From Alphaproteobacteria bacterium (GTDB lineage: Bacteria > Pseudomonadota > Alphaproteobacteria > Micropepsales > Micropepsaceae), in contig JAFARO010000007.1 in assembly GCA_019245415.1 (NCBI GenBank), positions 124,001 to 188,000 of the forward strand: 64,000 bases of DNA, written 5' to 3'. A model generated the notes under the pieces. The model searched no databases. It saw only the letters and a program-made list of their open reading frames with translations, and was not told where the DNA came from. Position numbers and translations under genes: made by a program. Positions 7,954 to 18,414 of the stretch are shown in pieces. Each line of letters opens with the position of its first letter. The first letter of the stretch is position 1.

Positions 7954-8754
7954 ATGTATGCCGAGAAGTTCGAGGTTCGCGCGCCTGCCGCCCACAGCAT
8001 CGAATCGCTCGAGGGCAAGGTCTCGGCCGAGGAATGGAAGCTGCGCGTCGACCTTGCGGCGACCTACCGGCTGGTGGCGATGTATGGCTGGGACGACATG
8101 ATCTTCACCCATATCAGCGCGCGCATCCCCGGCCCCGAGCATCATTTTCTGATCAATCCCTACGGCCTGCTGTTCGAGGAGATCACCGCCTCCAGCCTGG
8201 TCAAGATCGACATCGACGGCAACAAGGTGGCCGACAGCCCCTATCCGGTGAACCCGGCCGGCTTCACCATCCATTCCGCGCTGCACATGAACCGCGACGA
8301 CGCCCATTGCGTCATCCATCTGCATACGGACGATGGCGTGGCGGTCTCGGCGCAGGAGATGGGCCTTCTGCCCATGGACCAGCACGCCATGACGATCTGC
8401 GGCGATATCGCCTATCATGACTACGAGGGTATCGCGCTCGATCTGGGTGAGCGCGAGCGCCTGGTCGCCGATATCGGCAGCGACAAGCATGCGATGATCC
8501 TGCGCAACCACGGCACGCTCACCCTGGGCAAGAGCTGCGCCGACGCCTTCATGCGCATGTACTATCTCGAGCGCGCCTGCACCATGCAGGTGCGCGCGCT
8601 TTCCGGCGGCATGAAGTGGTACAAGGTCAATCAGGGCGTCGCCGAGAAGACGGCGGGCCAGGGCGCCTTCGCCTTCGACGGGTTGCTCGGCTCGCTCGCC
8701 TGGCCGGCGCTGCTGCGCAAGCTCGACCGGATGGATCCGAGTTACAGGCACTGA
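7954..8754 (+). CDS. Class II aldolase/adducin family protein
   Basis: A 266-residue protein of the zinc-dependent class II aldolase/epimerase fold. Metal ligands are visible as His122 and His124 (VIHLHTDD) and His186 (LRNHGT). FTHISARIPG and FLINPYGLLFEEI are typical of the adducin-head group often annotated as class II aldolase. Members cleave or epimerise phosphorylated sugars, but many in Alphaproteobacteria are uncharacterised. It lies just upstream of a molybdenum hydroxylase subunit in the same direction, separated by a palindromic repeat. The substrate cannot be told. Confidence 0.85.
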   Translation: MYAEKFEVRAPAAHSIESLEGKVSAEEWKLRVDLAATYRLVAMYGWDDMIFTHISARIPGPEHHFLINPYGLLFEEITASSLVKIDIDGNKVADSPYPVNPAGFTIHSALHMNRDDAHCVIHLHTDDGVAVSAQEMGLLPMDQHAMTICGDIAYHDYEGIALDLGERERLVADIGSDKHAMILRNHGTLTLGKSCADAFMRMYYLERACTMQVRALSGGMKWYKVNQGVAEKTAGQGAFAFDGLLGSLAWPALLRKLDRMDPSYRH

Positions 8755-8772
8755 AGCAAGACCACAAGAGAG

Positions 8773-8813
8773 ATGGCCGGGTCGCGCTCCGCTTCGCTGC
8801 GCAGCCCGGCCAT
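8773..8813. repeat. Palindromic intergenic repeat
   Basis: ATGGCCGGG (8773-8781) and CCCGGCCAT (8805-8813) flank an inner GCGCTCCGCTTCGCTGCGC hairpin. It may also act as a weak terminator behind the aldolase gene. Confidence 0.55.
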
Positions 8814-8829
8814 GACGGAGTTATAAGGA

Positions 8830-11145
8830 ATGAAATTCGGCATCGGGCAGTCGGTCAAACGCACGGAAGACATCCGCTTCGTCACCGGACAAGGTCAGTA
8901 TACGGATGACCTCCATTTCCCCGGTGAAGCGCACGCGGCGTTCGCCCGCTCGCCGCACGGCCATGCGCGCATCGCAGCGATCGACACTTCGGCGGCGCAA
9001 GCCGCGCCGGGCGTCATCGCGGTCCTGACCTGGAAGGACGTGGAGTCGTTCGGCGCCAATCCGATGCCCTGCATGGCGCCGCTGCACAGCCGCGACGGCT
9101 CACCGGTCAAGCAATCGCCCAAATGCCTGCTGGCCAAGGGCAAGGTCACCTTCACCGGCGAGGCGGTGGCGATGGTGGTGGCCGAGACCTATGCCCAGGC
9201 CGTCGATGCGGCCGAGCTCGTCGCCATCGACTACGAGCCGCTGGAGGCGGCCGGCACGCTCGAAGCCGCGCCCAGGGGTGCGCAGATCTGGGACAGCGCG
9301 CCGGGCAACGAGTGCTTCGACTGGGCGGCGGGCGAGGAGGAGAAATGCAACGCCGCCTTCGCCGCCGCCGCGCACAGCGTCAGCGTCGAGATGGTGCAGA
9401 ACCGCGTCGCGCCGACTTCGATGGAGACGCGCAACGCCATCGGCCATTACGACAGGGAAAAGGATTTCTACACCCTGTGGTCCGGCAACCAGGGCTCGGG
9501 CGGGCTGCGCGAGCGGGTCGCCAAGGCGGTGCTGAACATCCCCGTCGAGAAGATGCGCGTCGTCAACAAGGATGTCGGCGGCGGCTTCGGCATGAAGGGC
9601 TTCATGTATCCCGAGCAGCCGCTGGTCCTGATCGCGGCGAAGCAGTGCGGCCGCACCGTGCGCTGGAGCTCGGACCGCACCGAGGCTTTCCTCACCGACG
9701 ATCACGGCCGCGACATGATCACCAAGGGCGAGCTCGCGCTCGACAAGGACGGCAAGATCCTGGCGCTGCGCGTCACCGGCACCGCCAACATGGGCGGCTA
9801 TCTCTCGCAGTTCTCGCCGTTCATCGCGACGCTTGCGGGCGGGCGCATCTTCGGCGGCGTCTATCGCGTGCCGACGGTTTTCGCCCATGTGAAGGGCTAT
9901 TTCTCGAACTCGGGCCCGATCGACGCCTATCGCGGCGCGGGCCGGCCCGAGGCCGCCTATCTGATGGAGCGGCTGATGGATGTCGCCGCGCGCAAGAGCG
10001 GCATCGACCGCATCGAGCTGCGCAGGCGCAATCTGCCCGCGCCGTCGGAGCTTCCTTACAAGAACTGGTTCGGCGTCTCGTTCGATTCCGGCGACTATCC
10101 GCGCATGCTCGACATGGCGCTGGACCGCGCCGACGCCAAGGGCTTCGCGGCCCGCCGCAAGCAGTCGCAGGCGAAGGGCAAGCTGCGCGGCATGGGGCTC
10201 GCCTATTACGTCGAGATCACCTTCGCGGTCGGCAACGAGCCGGCACGCGTCGTCTTCACGCAGAACGGCGCGGTCGAGCTCTATGTCGGCACGCAGTCGA
10301 ACGGACAGGGCCACGAAACCGCGTTCGCGCAGCTCGTCGCCGAGAAGCTCGGCGTGCCGTTCGAATCGATCACCGTCAAGCAGGGCGACACCGATTGGGT
10401 GAACGGCGGCGGCACCGGCGGCTCGCGCTCGCTCAACATGTCGGGCGGCGCGCTGCTCGGCGCCTCCGACGAGGTGATCCGCAAGGGCAAGGTCGCGGCC
10501 GGCCAGGTTCTCCAGGCCGGGGGCGCCGAAGTCGCCTTCGAGGTGGTCGAGGGCGTCGGCAAGTTCCGTGTCGCCCAGACCGACCGCGCGATGACGGTGC
10601 CCGAGCTCGCCGTGACCCTCAAGCGCGACCAGGTTCCCGGTTTCGAGAACGGCCTCGACAGCGACGCGACGTTCCAGGGCAAGGCCTCGACCTTCCCCAA
10701 TGGCTGTCACATCTGCGAGGTCGAGATCGATCCCGACACCGGCAAGACCGAGATCGTCTCCTACCGCGTGCTCGACGATTTCGGCCGCGTCATCAACCCC
10801 ATGCTGGTCGCGGGCCAGGTCCATGGCGGCGTGGTCCAGGGCCTCGGCCAGGCGCTGTGCGAGAACATGGTCTACGACGCCGAGAGCGGACAGGCGCTGA
10901 CGGCGAGCTTCACCGACTATGCGATGCCGCGCGCCGAGGACATGCCCGATATCGCATTCGCCTACGAGGAAATCCCCTGCAAGACGCACGAGATGGGCGC
11001 CAAGGGCTGCGGCGAGGCGGGAACCGTGGGCGCCTTGCCGGCGCTGATCAGCGCCATCGCCGACGCCTTAGACGTCGACCACATCGACATGCCCGCGACG
11101 CCCGAACGCGTCTGGCGCGCGATCCGGGAGAAGAAGGCGGCATAA
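8830..11145 (+). CDS. Molybdopterin-binding large subunit, xanthine dehydrogenase/CoxL family
   Basis: A 771-residue molybdenum hydroxylase catalytic subunit. The molybdopterin signature GGGFG is at residues 250-254, followed by AYRGAGRPEA, GQGHETAFAQ and KGCGEAG with the catalytic Glu729. The AYRGAGR loop differs from the AYRCSFR of true form I CO dehydrogenases, so this belongs to the broader form II/aldehyde-xanthine group of unknown substrate. Family members work with a FAD subunit and a 2Fe-2S subunit. Neither is encoded next to it: a small exported protein and glycerol kinase follow. moaA at 16582 contributes to cofactor synthesis. An AGGA lies just before the ATG at 8830. Confidence 0.92.
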   Translation: MKFGIGQSVKRTEDIRFVTGQGQYTDDLHFPGEAHAAFARSPHGHARIAAIDTSAAQAAPGVIAVLTWKDVESFGANPMPCMAPLHSRDGSPVKQSPKCLLAKGKVTFTGEAVAMVVAETYAQAVDAAELVAIDYEPLEAAGTLEAAPRGAQIWDSAPGNECFDWAAGEEEKCNAAFAAAAHSVSVEMVQNRVAPTSMETRNAIGHYDREKDFYTLWSGNQGSGGLRERVAKAVLNIPVEKMRVVNKDVGGGFGMKGFMYPEQPLVLIAAKQCGRTVRWSSDRTEAFLTDDHGRDMITKGELALDKDGKILALRVTGTANMGGYLSQFSPFIATLAGGRIFGGVYRVPTVFAHVKGYFSNSGPIDAYRGAGRPEAAYLMERLMDVAARKSGIDRIELRRRNLPAPSELPYKNWFGVSFDSGDYPRMLDMALDRADAKGFAARRKQSQAKGKLRGMGLAYYVEITFAVGNEPARVVFTQNGAVELYVGTQSNGQGHETAFAQLVAEKLGVPFESITVKQGDTDWVNGGGTGGSRSLNMSGGALLGASDEVIRKGKVAAGQVLQAGGAEVAFEVVEGVGKFRVAQTDRAMTVPELAVTLKRDQVPGFENGLDSDATFQGKASTFPNGCHICEVEIDPDTGKTEIVSYRVLDDFGRVINPMLVAGQVHGGVVQGLGQALCENMVYDAESGQALTASFTDYAMPRAEDMPDIAFAYEEIPCKTHEMGAKGCGEAGTVGALPALISAIADALDVDHIDMPATPERVWRAIREKKAA

Positions 11146-11182
11146 GATTGCTCCAGCGCGTTCTTCTTCACTGCTCCGCGAT

Positions 11183-11259
11183 CGTCATCGCCCGGCTTGT
11201 CCGGGCGACCCATTTATTGTGAAAGAAATTGGGTCGCCCGCATGAAGCGGGCGATGACG
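11183..11259. repeat. Dispersed palindromic repeat, family A (inverted copy)
   Basis: Same outer arms and inner hairpins as the element at 5981-6059 but inverted: the CGCCCGGCTTGTCCGGGCG arm is on the left here and on the right there. It fills the gap downstream of the molybdo-hydroxylase gene. Confidence 0.75.
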
Positions 11260-11406
11260 GTTTTATATGAACACCGATATTTGGTCGAGACGTTTGGCGG
11301 AAGAACGCCACCAAACGCGCCGGCGCGCGGGCGGTTCCGCCCGCGGCCAAGGAACCGGCCCGGCTGCTCTACCGTTAACGCGGGGAACGTCACGAGGAGA
11401 ATTTCC

Positions 11407-11715
11407 ATGAAGCACATGTTGTATGCAGCCGCCGCTCTATCGCTGGTGCTGGCGGGTCCCGCTGCCCATGCCCAAGGCTCCGACCAGGGCACGCCCAATA
11501 CCGAACATGGCTCCGGCGACATGATGCAGGACGGCCCGCACGCCAGCGCACAGCCAGAATCCGCCTCGCCCTCGTCCCTACCGTCCGGGCGCGACACCAG
11601 CCGCACCAGCAAGCTGCAAGTCTGTCACGACAAGTGGCAACAGGCCGTGTCGCAAGGCACGACGGGCGGCCGCCAGCGCCAGGAATTCATCGACGAGTGC
11701 ATGCAGCGGAGCTAG
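11407..11715 (+). CDS. Small exported protein, PsiF-like C-terminal pattern
   Basis: A 102-residue protein with a clear signal peptide (MKHMLYAAAALSLVLAGPAA, cleavage after HAQ). A low-complexity Gly/Ser/Pro linker follows. A short C-terminal module, VCHDKWQQAVSQG...RQEFIDECM, has two Cys about 25 residues apart. The C...G..RQ.F...C pattern recalls the small PsiF-type repeat, but similarity is weak. The ATG at 11407 has GAGGAG upstream. It is convergent with glpK, with 6 bases between stops. Role unknown. Confidence 0.65.
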   Translation: MKHMLYAAAALSLVLAGPAAHAQGSDQGTPNTEHGSGDMMQDGPHASAQPESASPSSLPSGRDTSRTSKLQVCHDKWQQAVSQGTTGGRQRQEFIDECMQRS

Positions 11716-11721
11716 CGCGCC

Positions 11722-13197
<1,476 letters not shown>

Positions 13198-13266
13198 GCG
13201 GCCCCGGTCTTGCTGCCGCCGCGATGCTAGAGCCGCCCTTGGGCGAGCGTCGATCCTCAAGGATCA

Positions 13267-13300
13267 AAAAAATCCCTCTCCCCGAGGGGAGAGGGAGATT
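13267..13300 (-). terminator. Rho-independent terminator
   Basis: A perfect 10-bp stem, CCCTCTCCCC/GGGGAGAGGG with a 2-base loop (13274-13295), is followed on the minus strand by seven T residues. It lies 22 bases past the stop of the exported-protein gene at 13317. The A/T flanks on both sides could also serve plus-strand transcription. Confidence 0.85.
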
Positions 13301-13316
13301 TTTCTCAGGCAGGCCG

Positions 13317-13769
13317 TCAGGCCGTCTTCATGTATTTGATGGCCAGGCGCGCGTGCGAGACGCAGGTCTTCTCCTGGCCTTTCTGCTCCGCCTTGTTGGC
13401 GAGGCTGAGCTGCTTGTTGGCGGCCGACAACCGCTTGTGATCCGCAGGCTTGTCCATGGACGAGGCTTGGTTGAGCAGATCCTGGCAGCTCTGGCTGCCG
13501 GGCCGGCTGGCCGACGACATCATCCCCGGCTGGTTTGAAACAGCCTGGTTCGGTCCGGGCGCGGGGCCGGGACCGTTATAGACAGTGCTGGGACCGACTC
13601 CGGTGCCGGAATTGTTGGGCGCCACGCCCTGCTCGCCGCCGCCTTCGGGATTGGCGGTCGGGCTGGCGTTCGGGTTCGAGGTGCCGCTCGCCGAGCCGGT
13701 CTGGGCGCCGGCCGCCGTCGCAAGCCCGAGCGCGAAGATGGCGCCGAGACATGCCGTTGGGAATTTCAT
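13317..13769 (-). CDS. Exported low-complexity protein of unknown function
   Basis: A 150-residue protein with a signal peptide (MKFPTACLGAIFALGLATAA, cleavage near GAQ). A Ser/Gly/Asn/Pro-rich linker (about residues 24-85) follows. The C-terminal helical region contains SCQDLLNQASSMDKPADHKR and ends in a Lys-rich helix. The start at 13769 has AGGAGAAAACC before the ATG. I recognise no family. It ends at a strong terminator and is probably monocistronic. Confidence 0.65.
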   Translation of the reverse strand: MKFPTACLGAIFALGLATAAGAQTGSASGTSNPNASPTANPEGGGEQGVAPNNSGTGVGPSTVYNGPGPAPGPNQAVSNQPGMMSSASRPGSQSCQDLLNQASSMDKPADHKRLSAANKQLSLANKAEQKGQEKTCVSHARLAIKYMKTA

Positions 13770-13913
13770 GGTTTTCTCCTGGGTCTGGCTTCTGGGTCTG
13801 GGATGCAGCCCACCCCGGTCGTCAAAGAAAACTCCCGACGGCACTGCGCCGTTCCGCCGGCCTGACGCCAAGCGGGCACTCCGGGAGATTGCTGAAAAGA
13901 TTTGTCAGGAGCA

Positions 13914-13943
13914 GCGGAAGCGGGCGCTGCCGCCCGCTTCCGC
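13914..13943 (-). terminator. Strong hairpin behind the secreted zincin-like gene
   Basis: A perfect 13-bp stem, GCGGAAGCGGGCG/CGCCCGCTTCCGC with a 4-base loop, lies 16 bases past the stop codon at 13959. There is no clear T-run, so it may be a terminator or an mRNA-stabilising hairpin. Confidence 0.6.
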
Positions 13944-13958
13944 GCTCTGTGACTTCGG

Positions 13959-15098
13959 CTAGCGCATCAGCATCGCAGGCGTGCGGCGCGCGGTGCCGCC
14001 CTGTCCGGGGCAGCGGCCGGGCTCGTCGTTCTGGAAGCTGTACCAGCCATTGACCGGGATCGACGTCGGCGCGCCGAAATAGTCGATGAAGACCAGCGAC
14101 TGCAGGTTATAGGTGAACCCGTTCAGCAGATACGGATAGCCGCCATAGTTGGGGTTGTTCTCCAGCGGGTCGCCCACTTCCATGATCGTGTTGTCGGTGC
14201 AGTTCACCGAATTGTCGGTGAAGGGATCGTCCATCCATTCGCCCAGCTCATGCGACATCGCGGAGACGTCCTGGGAGAACGAACCGGCCTCGTCCTCGTA
14301 GGTCGTGTAGGAGTAGGTCTGGCCGTTGGGCTGGCTTGAGATGGCGGAGTGATAGCCGCCGATGCAGCAGACCTCGAGCGGAACCTCGGTGAGGTATGTA
14401 TCGTAGCTGATGAAGAGCGGCAGAACGCCGGGGCGGATGCGCTTGTTGGCAGCGATGTAGTTCACGACCTGCGTATCGAAGTCGTTGACGTACATCTCCC
14501 CGGCCGGGTTGGAACCGAAGGGATTGGTGATGACCATGCCCTGGGTCTTCGACACGTTGACGGTCATTTCGGGCAGCACGCCGGCGAACTGGAAGACGGT
14601 ATGATAGTTGTGGTTGGTGCTCACCGAGGACCAGAAATTCGCCCGCTGAAACGCATCGATATACTGCCCATAGCCGACCACGACTTTACCCTGCTTGAAC
14701 TTCGTGCCGTCGGAAAACAGCGGGGAAGCCAGCACATTATCGATCAGCGTCTTGCCGTTCGGCAGCGTCACCGCCAGCGGATCGAAGGTCATGTTGCCGT
14801 TGGTCGCGCCGAACACCATCTTCACCGGGACGATCAGCACGCGCACCTTGGTGGTGACGTTGGTCGAGCTCGGATCGGTGCCGGCCATGGTATAGGTGAC
14901 GTTCTGGCCGAGCTGATCGGTGAAACTCCCGTTCCATTGCGCCAGCGGTATGACCGGCGCGCCGGCCGGCGCCTGCATGCGGTGGTTGGGCAGTGTGAGG
15001 AACATCGGCTTTGCATTTGCAGGCTTGGGAAAGGTCCCGGCCTGCGACTGCGACATGCTCGCGCAAAGCGCCAGCGCCGCCAGTGCGATCGTACGCAT
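13959..15098 (-). CDS. Secreted zincin-like protein of unknown function
   Basis: A 379-residue protein with a signal peptide (MRTIALAALALCASMSQSQA). The middle is beta-rich and polar with many Asn and Thr. A MSHELGEWMDDPF element looks like a metalloprotease helix (HExxE form), followed about 17 residues later by IMEVGDPL, which could supply a third ligand. CCIGGYHS before it suggests disulfides. Similar SHELxEWxxDPF elements occur in secreted proteins of soil bacteria, but their activity is largely unproven. Protease activity here is inference. It is monocistronic with a strong hairpin at its end. The start is the only ATG giving a signal peptide. Confidence 0.6.
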   Translation of the reverse strand: MRTIALAALALCASMSQSQAGTFPKPANAKPMFLTLPNHRMQAPAGAPVIPLAQWNGSFTDQLGQNVTYTMAGTDPSSTNVTTKVRVLIVPVKMVFGATNGNMTFDPLAVTLPNGKTLIDNVLASPLFSDGTKFKQGKVVVGYGQYIDAFQRANFWSSVSTNHNYHTVFQFAGVLPEMTVNVSKTQGMVITNPFGSNPAGEMYVNDFDTQVVNYIAANKRIRPGVLPLFISYDTYLTEVPLEVCCIGGYHSAISSQPNGQTYSYTTYEDEAGSFSQDVSAMSHELGEWMDDPFTDNSVNCTDNTIMEVGDPLENNPNYGGYPYLLNGFTYNLQSLVFIDYFGAPTSIPVNGWYSFQNDEPGRCPGQGGTARRTPAMLMR

Positions 15099-15238
15099 GG
15101 ATTTAACCTCCTGAGATTTGTTGAATTACGATTTGAGCGGTCCCCTTCTCAGGCTCCGGCGGACAACGCCCGTCGGGGCGGCCGGTTCCGTCTTGGGACA
15201 GGTTTTTTGCAACTGACTCGCGCGTCAATTTGACAGGC

Positions 15239-15253
15239 TTAACGCGCTGTTAA
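15239..15253 (+). promoter_or_regulatory. CtrA-type binding site
   Basis: A perfect TTAA-N7-TTAA (N7 = CGCGCTG) lies about 40 bases upstream of the DUF2336 gene start. This is the full consensus of the alphaproteobacterial regulator CtrA. Binding is inferred from the motif alone. Confidence 0.5.
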
Positions 15254-15293
15254 GGCCAATTTGGCTAGAGCTATGCGGCTCTGGCAGGGGACG

Positions 15294-16400
15294 ATGGAGC
15301 GGATGGGGCGCGATTTGGGACTGACGGCGCGTGACATGAACGACATGGGGCGGCTTGCCCAGCTCGCGGCCAATCCGCAGGGGACGACCAAGGAAGAGAT
15401 CTTCCTGGCCGTCGCCTCGCTCTATCGCGTGCAGGGCTCCTATCTCAATCCGCGCGAGCGCGCGCTGATGCAGGAGATCCTGAGAAGGCTGGCCCGCGAC
15501 GTCGAGATGGCGATCCGCATTTCGCTGGCCGAGCGCCTCGCCGAGGACGCCAACGCGCCGCACGACCTCATCGTGCTCTTGGCCGATGACGCGATCGAGG
15601 TCGCCCGGCCGCTGATCCTGCGCAGCCCCCTGCTCACCGAGACCGATATCCTGCGCATGATCGGCGATTGCGGGCCGGCCCATCACGAGGCCGTCGCCCA
15701 GCGGCCCAATATCGGCGAGCCGGTCTGCGATGCACTGGTCAAGCTCGACAGCGAGTCGGTGCTGGGCGCCCTGCTGCGCAACGTCACGGCGCGCATCTCG
15801 AGCCAGGCCTTCGAGACCCTGGTCGAGAAATCGCGCAACATCGCCAACCTCCAGGACCCGCTGGCGCATCGCAAGGACCTGCCGCCCGAGCTCGCGACGC
15901 GGATGTGCGAGTGGGTCTCGGACGCGCTCAAGACCTGGATCGTGCACAATTATCGCGTCGAGCCGCAAAAGCTCGACCGCACGCTCGAGGATATCGGGCA
16001 GAGCCTGCACCACGAGCCGCCCGCGCCGCGCGCCCAGCCGGGCGAGAGCGCGCAAAAGCTCATCGACAAGCTCGCCGCCTCGGGACAGCTCAAGGCCGGA
16101 TTCCTGCTGCGCGTCCTGCACCAGGGACAGATCGATCTCTTCGATCTCGCCTTCGCCAAGCTGCTCGGCGCGCCGCTCGAAGATTTGCGGCGCAAATTCT
16201 ACGAGATGGGACCCAAACCCGTCGCGCTCGCCTGCCGCGCCGTCGGCATCGACCGCTGCGTCTTCGCGACCGTGTTCAATCTCTCGCGCCAGGCGCGCAA
16301 GATGCGCCCCGTGCTCTCGCCCGCCGAGCTTTCCGAGGTCTCCACCGCCTTCGCCGCCTTCTCCAAGCCGCAGGCGCTCGAAATGTTCCAGAAGCTCTGA
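15294..16400 (+). CDS. DUF2336 domain protein
   Basis: A soluble, almost wholly helical protein of 368 residues. It matches the DUF2336 family found in Alphaproteobacteria: [34 protein letters not shown], then repeated helical blocks ([19 protein letters not shown]...). The ATG at 15294 has AGGGG five bases upstream. An ATG at 15273 is possible and would add seven residues. A perfect CtrA-like box sits just upstream, so cell-cycle or motility control is plausible. The biochemical function of the family is not established. A palindromic repeat separates it from moaA. Confidence 0.82.
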   Translation: MERMGRDLGLTARDMNDMGRLAQLAANPQGTTKEEIFLAVASLYRVQGSYLNPRERALMQEILRRLARDVEMAIRISLAERLAEDANAPHDLIVLLADDAIEVARPLILRSPLLTETDILRMIGDCGPAHHEAVAQRPNIGEPVCDALVKLDSESVLGALLRNVTARISSQAFETLVEKSRNIANLQDPLAHRKDLPPELATRMCEWVSDALKTWIVHNYRVEPQKLDRTLEDIGQSLHHEPPAPRAQPGESAQKLIDKLAASGQLKAGFLLRVLHQGQIDLFDLAFAKLLGAPLEDLRRKFYEMGPKPVALACRAVGIDRCVFATVFNLSRQARKMRPVLSPAELSEVSTAFAAFSKPQALEMFQKL

Positions 16401-16409
16401 ACCTAAGGT

Positions 16410-16523
16410 CCTCCCCCTTTACGGGGGAGGTGCCGAGCGTCGGCGAGGCGCCGGGGGGCGTCTTGCACCGCGACTCTCCCCCTCCGGCGCTTCGCGCCAC
16501 CTCCCCCGCAAGCGGGGGAGGAT
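16410..16523. repeat. Palindromic intergenic repeat, family D
   Basis: TCCTCCCCC...GGGGGAGG at the left and CCTCCCCC...GGGGGAGGA at the right are each small hairpins that also pair with each other across a 114-base unit between the DUF2336 gene and moaA. Confidence 0.6.
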
Positions 16524-16581
16524 CGTTTGGATTATCGGCAGCCGGTTTCAATCCCCCGCCACTCTCACTACATTCATACCC

Positions 16582-17568
16582 ATGATCGACCCGTTCGGCC
16601 GGCACATCAGCTATTTGCGCGTCTCGGTGACGGACCGCTGCGATTTCCGCTGCGTCTATTGCATGGCGGAGCACATGACGTTCCTGCCCAAGGCCGATCT
16701 GCTCACGCTCGAGGAGCTCGAGCGGCTCTGCCTGGCCTTCATCGCCAAGGGAGTGCAGCGGCTGCGGATCACCGGCGGCGAGCCCTTGGTGCGCAAGAAC
16801 GTGATGCAGCTGATCGAAAGGCTGGGCGCGCGCATCGGCTCGGGCCTGAACGAACTCACCCTGACCACCAACGGCTCGCAGCTCGAGCGTTTCGCGCGGC
16901 CGCTGTTCGCGGCCGGCGTCAGGCGCATCAACGTCTCGCTCGACACGCTGAACGAAAAGACCTTCCGCACCATCACGCGCTGGGGCGATCTCGACCGGGT
17001 GCTGGCCGGGATCGATGCCGCGCAGGAAGCCGGCCTCAAGGTCAAGATCAACATGGTCGCGCTCAAGGACCTCAACCGCGGCGAAATACCCGCAATGCTG
17101 GAATGGGCGCATGGCCGCGGCATGGACCTGACCCTGATCGAGACCATGCCGCTCGGCGAGGTCGACGCCGATCGCGTCGAGCAATATCAGCCGCTGTCGC
17201 TGGTCCGCGCCGAGCTTGCGCGCCGCTATACGCTGGACGAGAGCGACTATCGCACCGGCGGGCCGGCGCGCTATGTGCGCGTGCGCGAGACCGGCGGACG
17301 CCTCGGCTTCATCACGCCCTTGACGCATAATTTCTGCGAGAGCTGCAATCGCGTGCGCGTGACCTGCACCGGCACGCTCTATATGTGCCTTGGCCAGGAA
17401 GACGCGGCCGATCTGCGCGCGCCGCTGCGCGCTTCCGCCGGCGATGCCGAGCTCGATGCCGCGATCGACGCCGCCATCGCGCGCAAGCCCAGGGGCCACG
17501 ACTTCGTCATCGACCGCCGCCATGGCGGACCGGCGCTCGCCCGCACCATGTCGCTGACGGGCGGCTGA
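16582..17568 (+). CDS. moaA: GTP 3',8-cyclase, molybdenum cofactor synthesis
   Basis: A radical-SAM enzyme that, with MoaC, converts GTP to cyclic pyranopterin monophosphate, the first step of molybdopterin synthesis. Both iron-sulfur clusters are visible. Cys20, Cys24 and Cys27 (CDFRCVYC) bind the SAM cluster. Cys252, Cys255 and Cys269 (CxxC-x13-C) bind the C-terminal cluster. [11 protein letters not shown] and LTTNGS are typical. The protein ends in Gly-Gly, as MoaA must for activity. It has 328 residues, family length. The stop is one base before the nadK ATG (TGAGATG), so the two are co-transcribed. It supports molybdoenzymes such as that at 8830. Confidence 0.95.
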   Translation: MIDPFGRHISYLRVSVTDRCDFRCVYCMAEHMTFLPKADLLTLEELERLCLAFIAKGVQRLRITGGEPLVRKNVMQLIERLGARIGSGLNELTLTTNGSQLERFARPLFAAGVRRINVSLDTLNEKTFRTITRWGDLDRVLAGIDAAQEAGLKVKINMVALKDLNRGEIPAMLEWAHGRGMDLTLIETMPLGEVDADRVEQYQPLSLVRAELARRYTLDESDYRTGGPARYVRVRETGGRLGFITPLTHNFCESCNRVRVTCTGTLYMCLGQEDAADLRAPLRASAGDAELDAAIDAAIARKPRGHDFVIDRRHGGPALARTMSLTGG

Positions 17569-17569
17569 G

Positions 17570-18325
17570 ATGAAGATCCATTTCGCAGCCGCGGACGCGC
17601 CCGATGCGCAGGCGGCGCTCAAGATCGTGCGCGAACGCTATCGCGACGCGGGCGAACAATCCTGCGACGTCATCGTGGCGCTGGGCGGCGACGGCTTCAT
17701 GCTGCAAACGCTGCACCGTTTCCTGAAGCTCGGAAAGCCGATCTACGGCATGAACCTGGGCTCCGTGGGGTTCCTGATGAACGAATTCCGCGAGGACGAT
17801 CTGGAGGATCGCCTGGCGAAGGCGGAGTCGGCGCAGATCCATCCCTTGCGCATGACCGCGCATGCGGCGGAGGGCGCACGCGAGGCGCGCGCCTTCAACG
17901 AGGTCTCGCTGCTGCGCCAGACCCGCCAGGCGGCCAAGATCCGCATCGTGGTGGACGGCAGGCCGCGCATCGAGGAATTGATCTGCGACGGGGTGATGGT
18001 GGCGACGCCGGCGGGCAGCACGGCCTACAATCTCTCCGCCCATGGCCCGATCCTGCCGATCGATGCCGACCTTCTGGCCCTAACGCCGATCAGCGCCTTC
18101 CGCCCGCGGCGCTGGCGCGGCGCGCTGCTCTCCCACAAGGCGCGGGTCCGCTTCGAGATTCTGGAGGCCGCCAAGCGGCCGGTGAGCGCGGTCGCCGATG
18201 ACCTGGAGGTGCGCGACGTCACCAGCGTCGACGTCGCCGAGGACCGCTCGATCGCGATGACGATGCTGTTCGACGCCGGCCACAGCCTGGACGAACGCAT
18301 CCTGGCGGAGCAATTCGTCGATTGA
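17570..18325 (+). CDS. nadK: NAD kinase
   Basis: Phosphorylates NAD to NADP in the cytoplasm. The 251-residue length fits the short alphaproteobacterial form. The kinase signature is ALGGDGFML (Gly39-Gly40-Asp41-Gly42), with [12 protein letters not shown], the NEVSLLR loop and the [14 protein letters not shown] motif that binds substrate. It follows moaA by one base and is probably translated with it. No unusual features. Confidence 0.95.
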   Translation: MKIHFAAADAPDAQAALKIVRERYRDAGEQSCDVIVALGGDGFMLQTLHRFLKLGKPIYGMNLGSVGFLMNEFREDDLEDRLAKAESAQIHPLRMTAHAAEGAREARAFNEVSLLRQTRQAAKIRIVVDGRPRIEELICDGVMVATPAGSTAYNLSAHGPILPIDADLLALTPISAFRPRRWRGALLSHKARVRFEILEAAKRPVSAVADDLEVRDVTSVDVAEDRSIAMTMLFDAGHSLDERILAEQFVD

Positions 18326-18414
18326 GGCGCTCTCCCGCTTCACGCTCGATTAACGTCCGTTAAGTAACATTCGCCCCGAACGGCGCGCGTCTGCGCCAGC
18401 GAAGCATCGGGTCG

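Noticed and set aside
9100..10989. 629-codon minus-strand frame opposite the molybdo-hydroxylase
   Set aside because: Antisense shadow of a well-conserved gene; no motifs.
8830..11145. Form I CO dehydrogenase (CoxL)
   Set aside because: The diagnostic AYRCSFR loop is absent (AYRGAGR instead) and coxM/coxS are not adjacent.
16410..16523. Repeats considered as a CRISPR array
   Set aside because: These are hairpin palindromes without regular direct repeats or spacers; no cas genes in the window.
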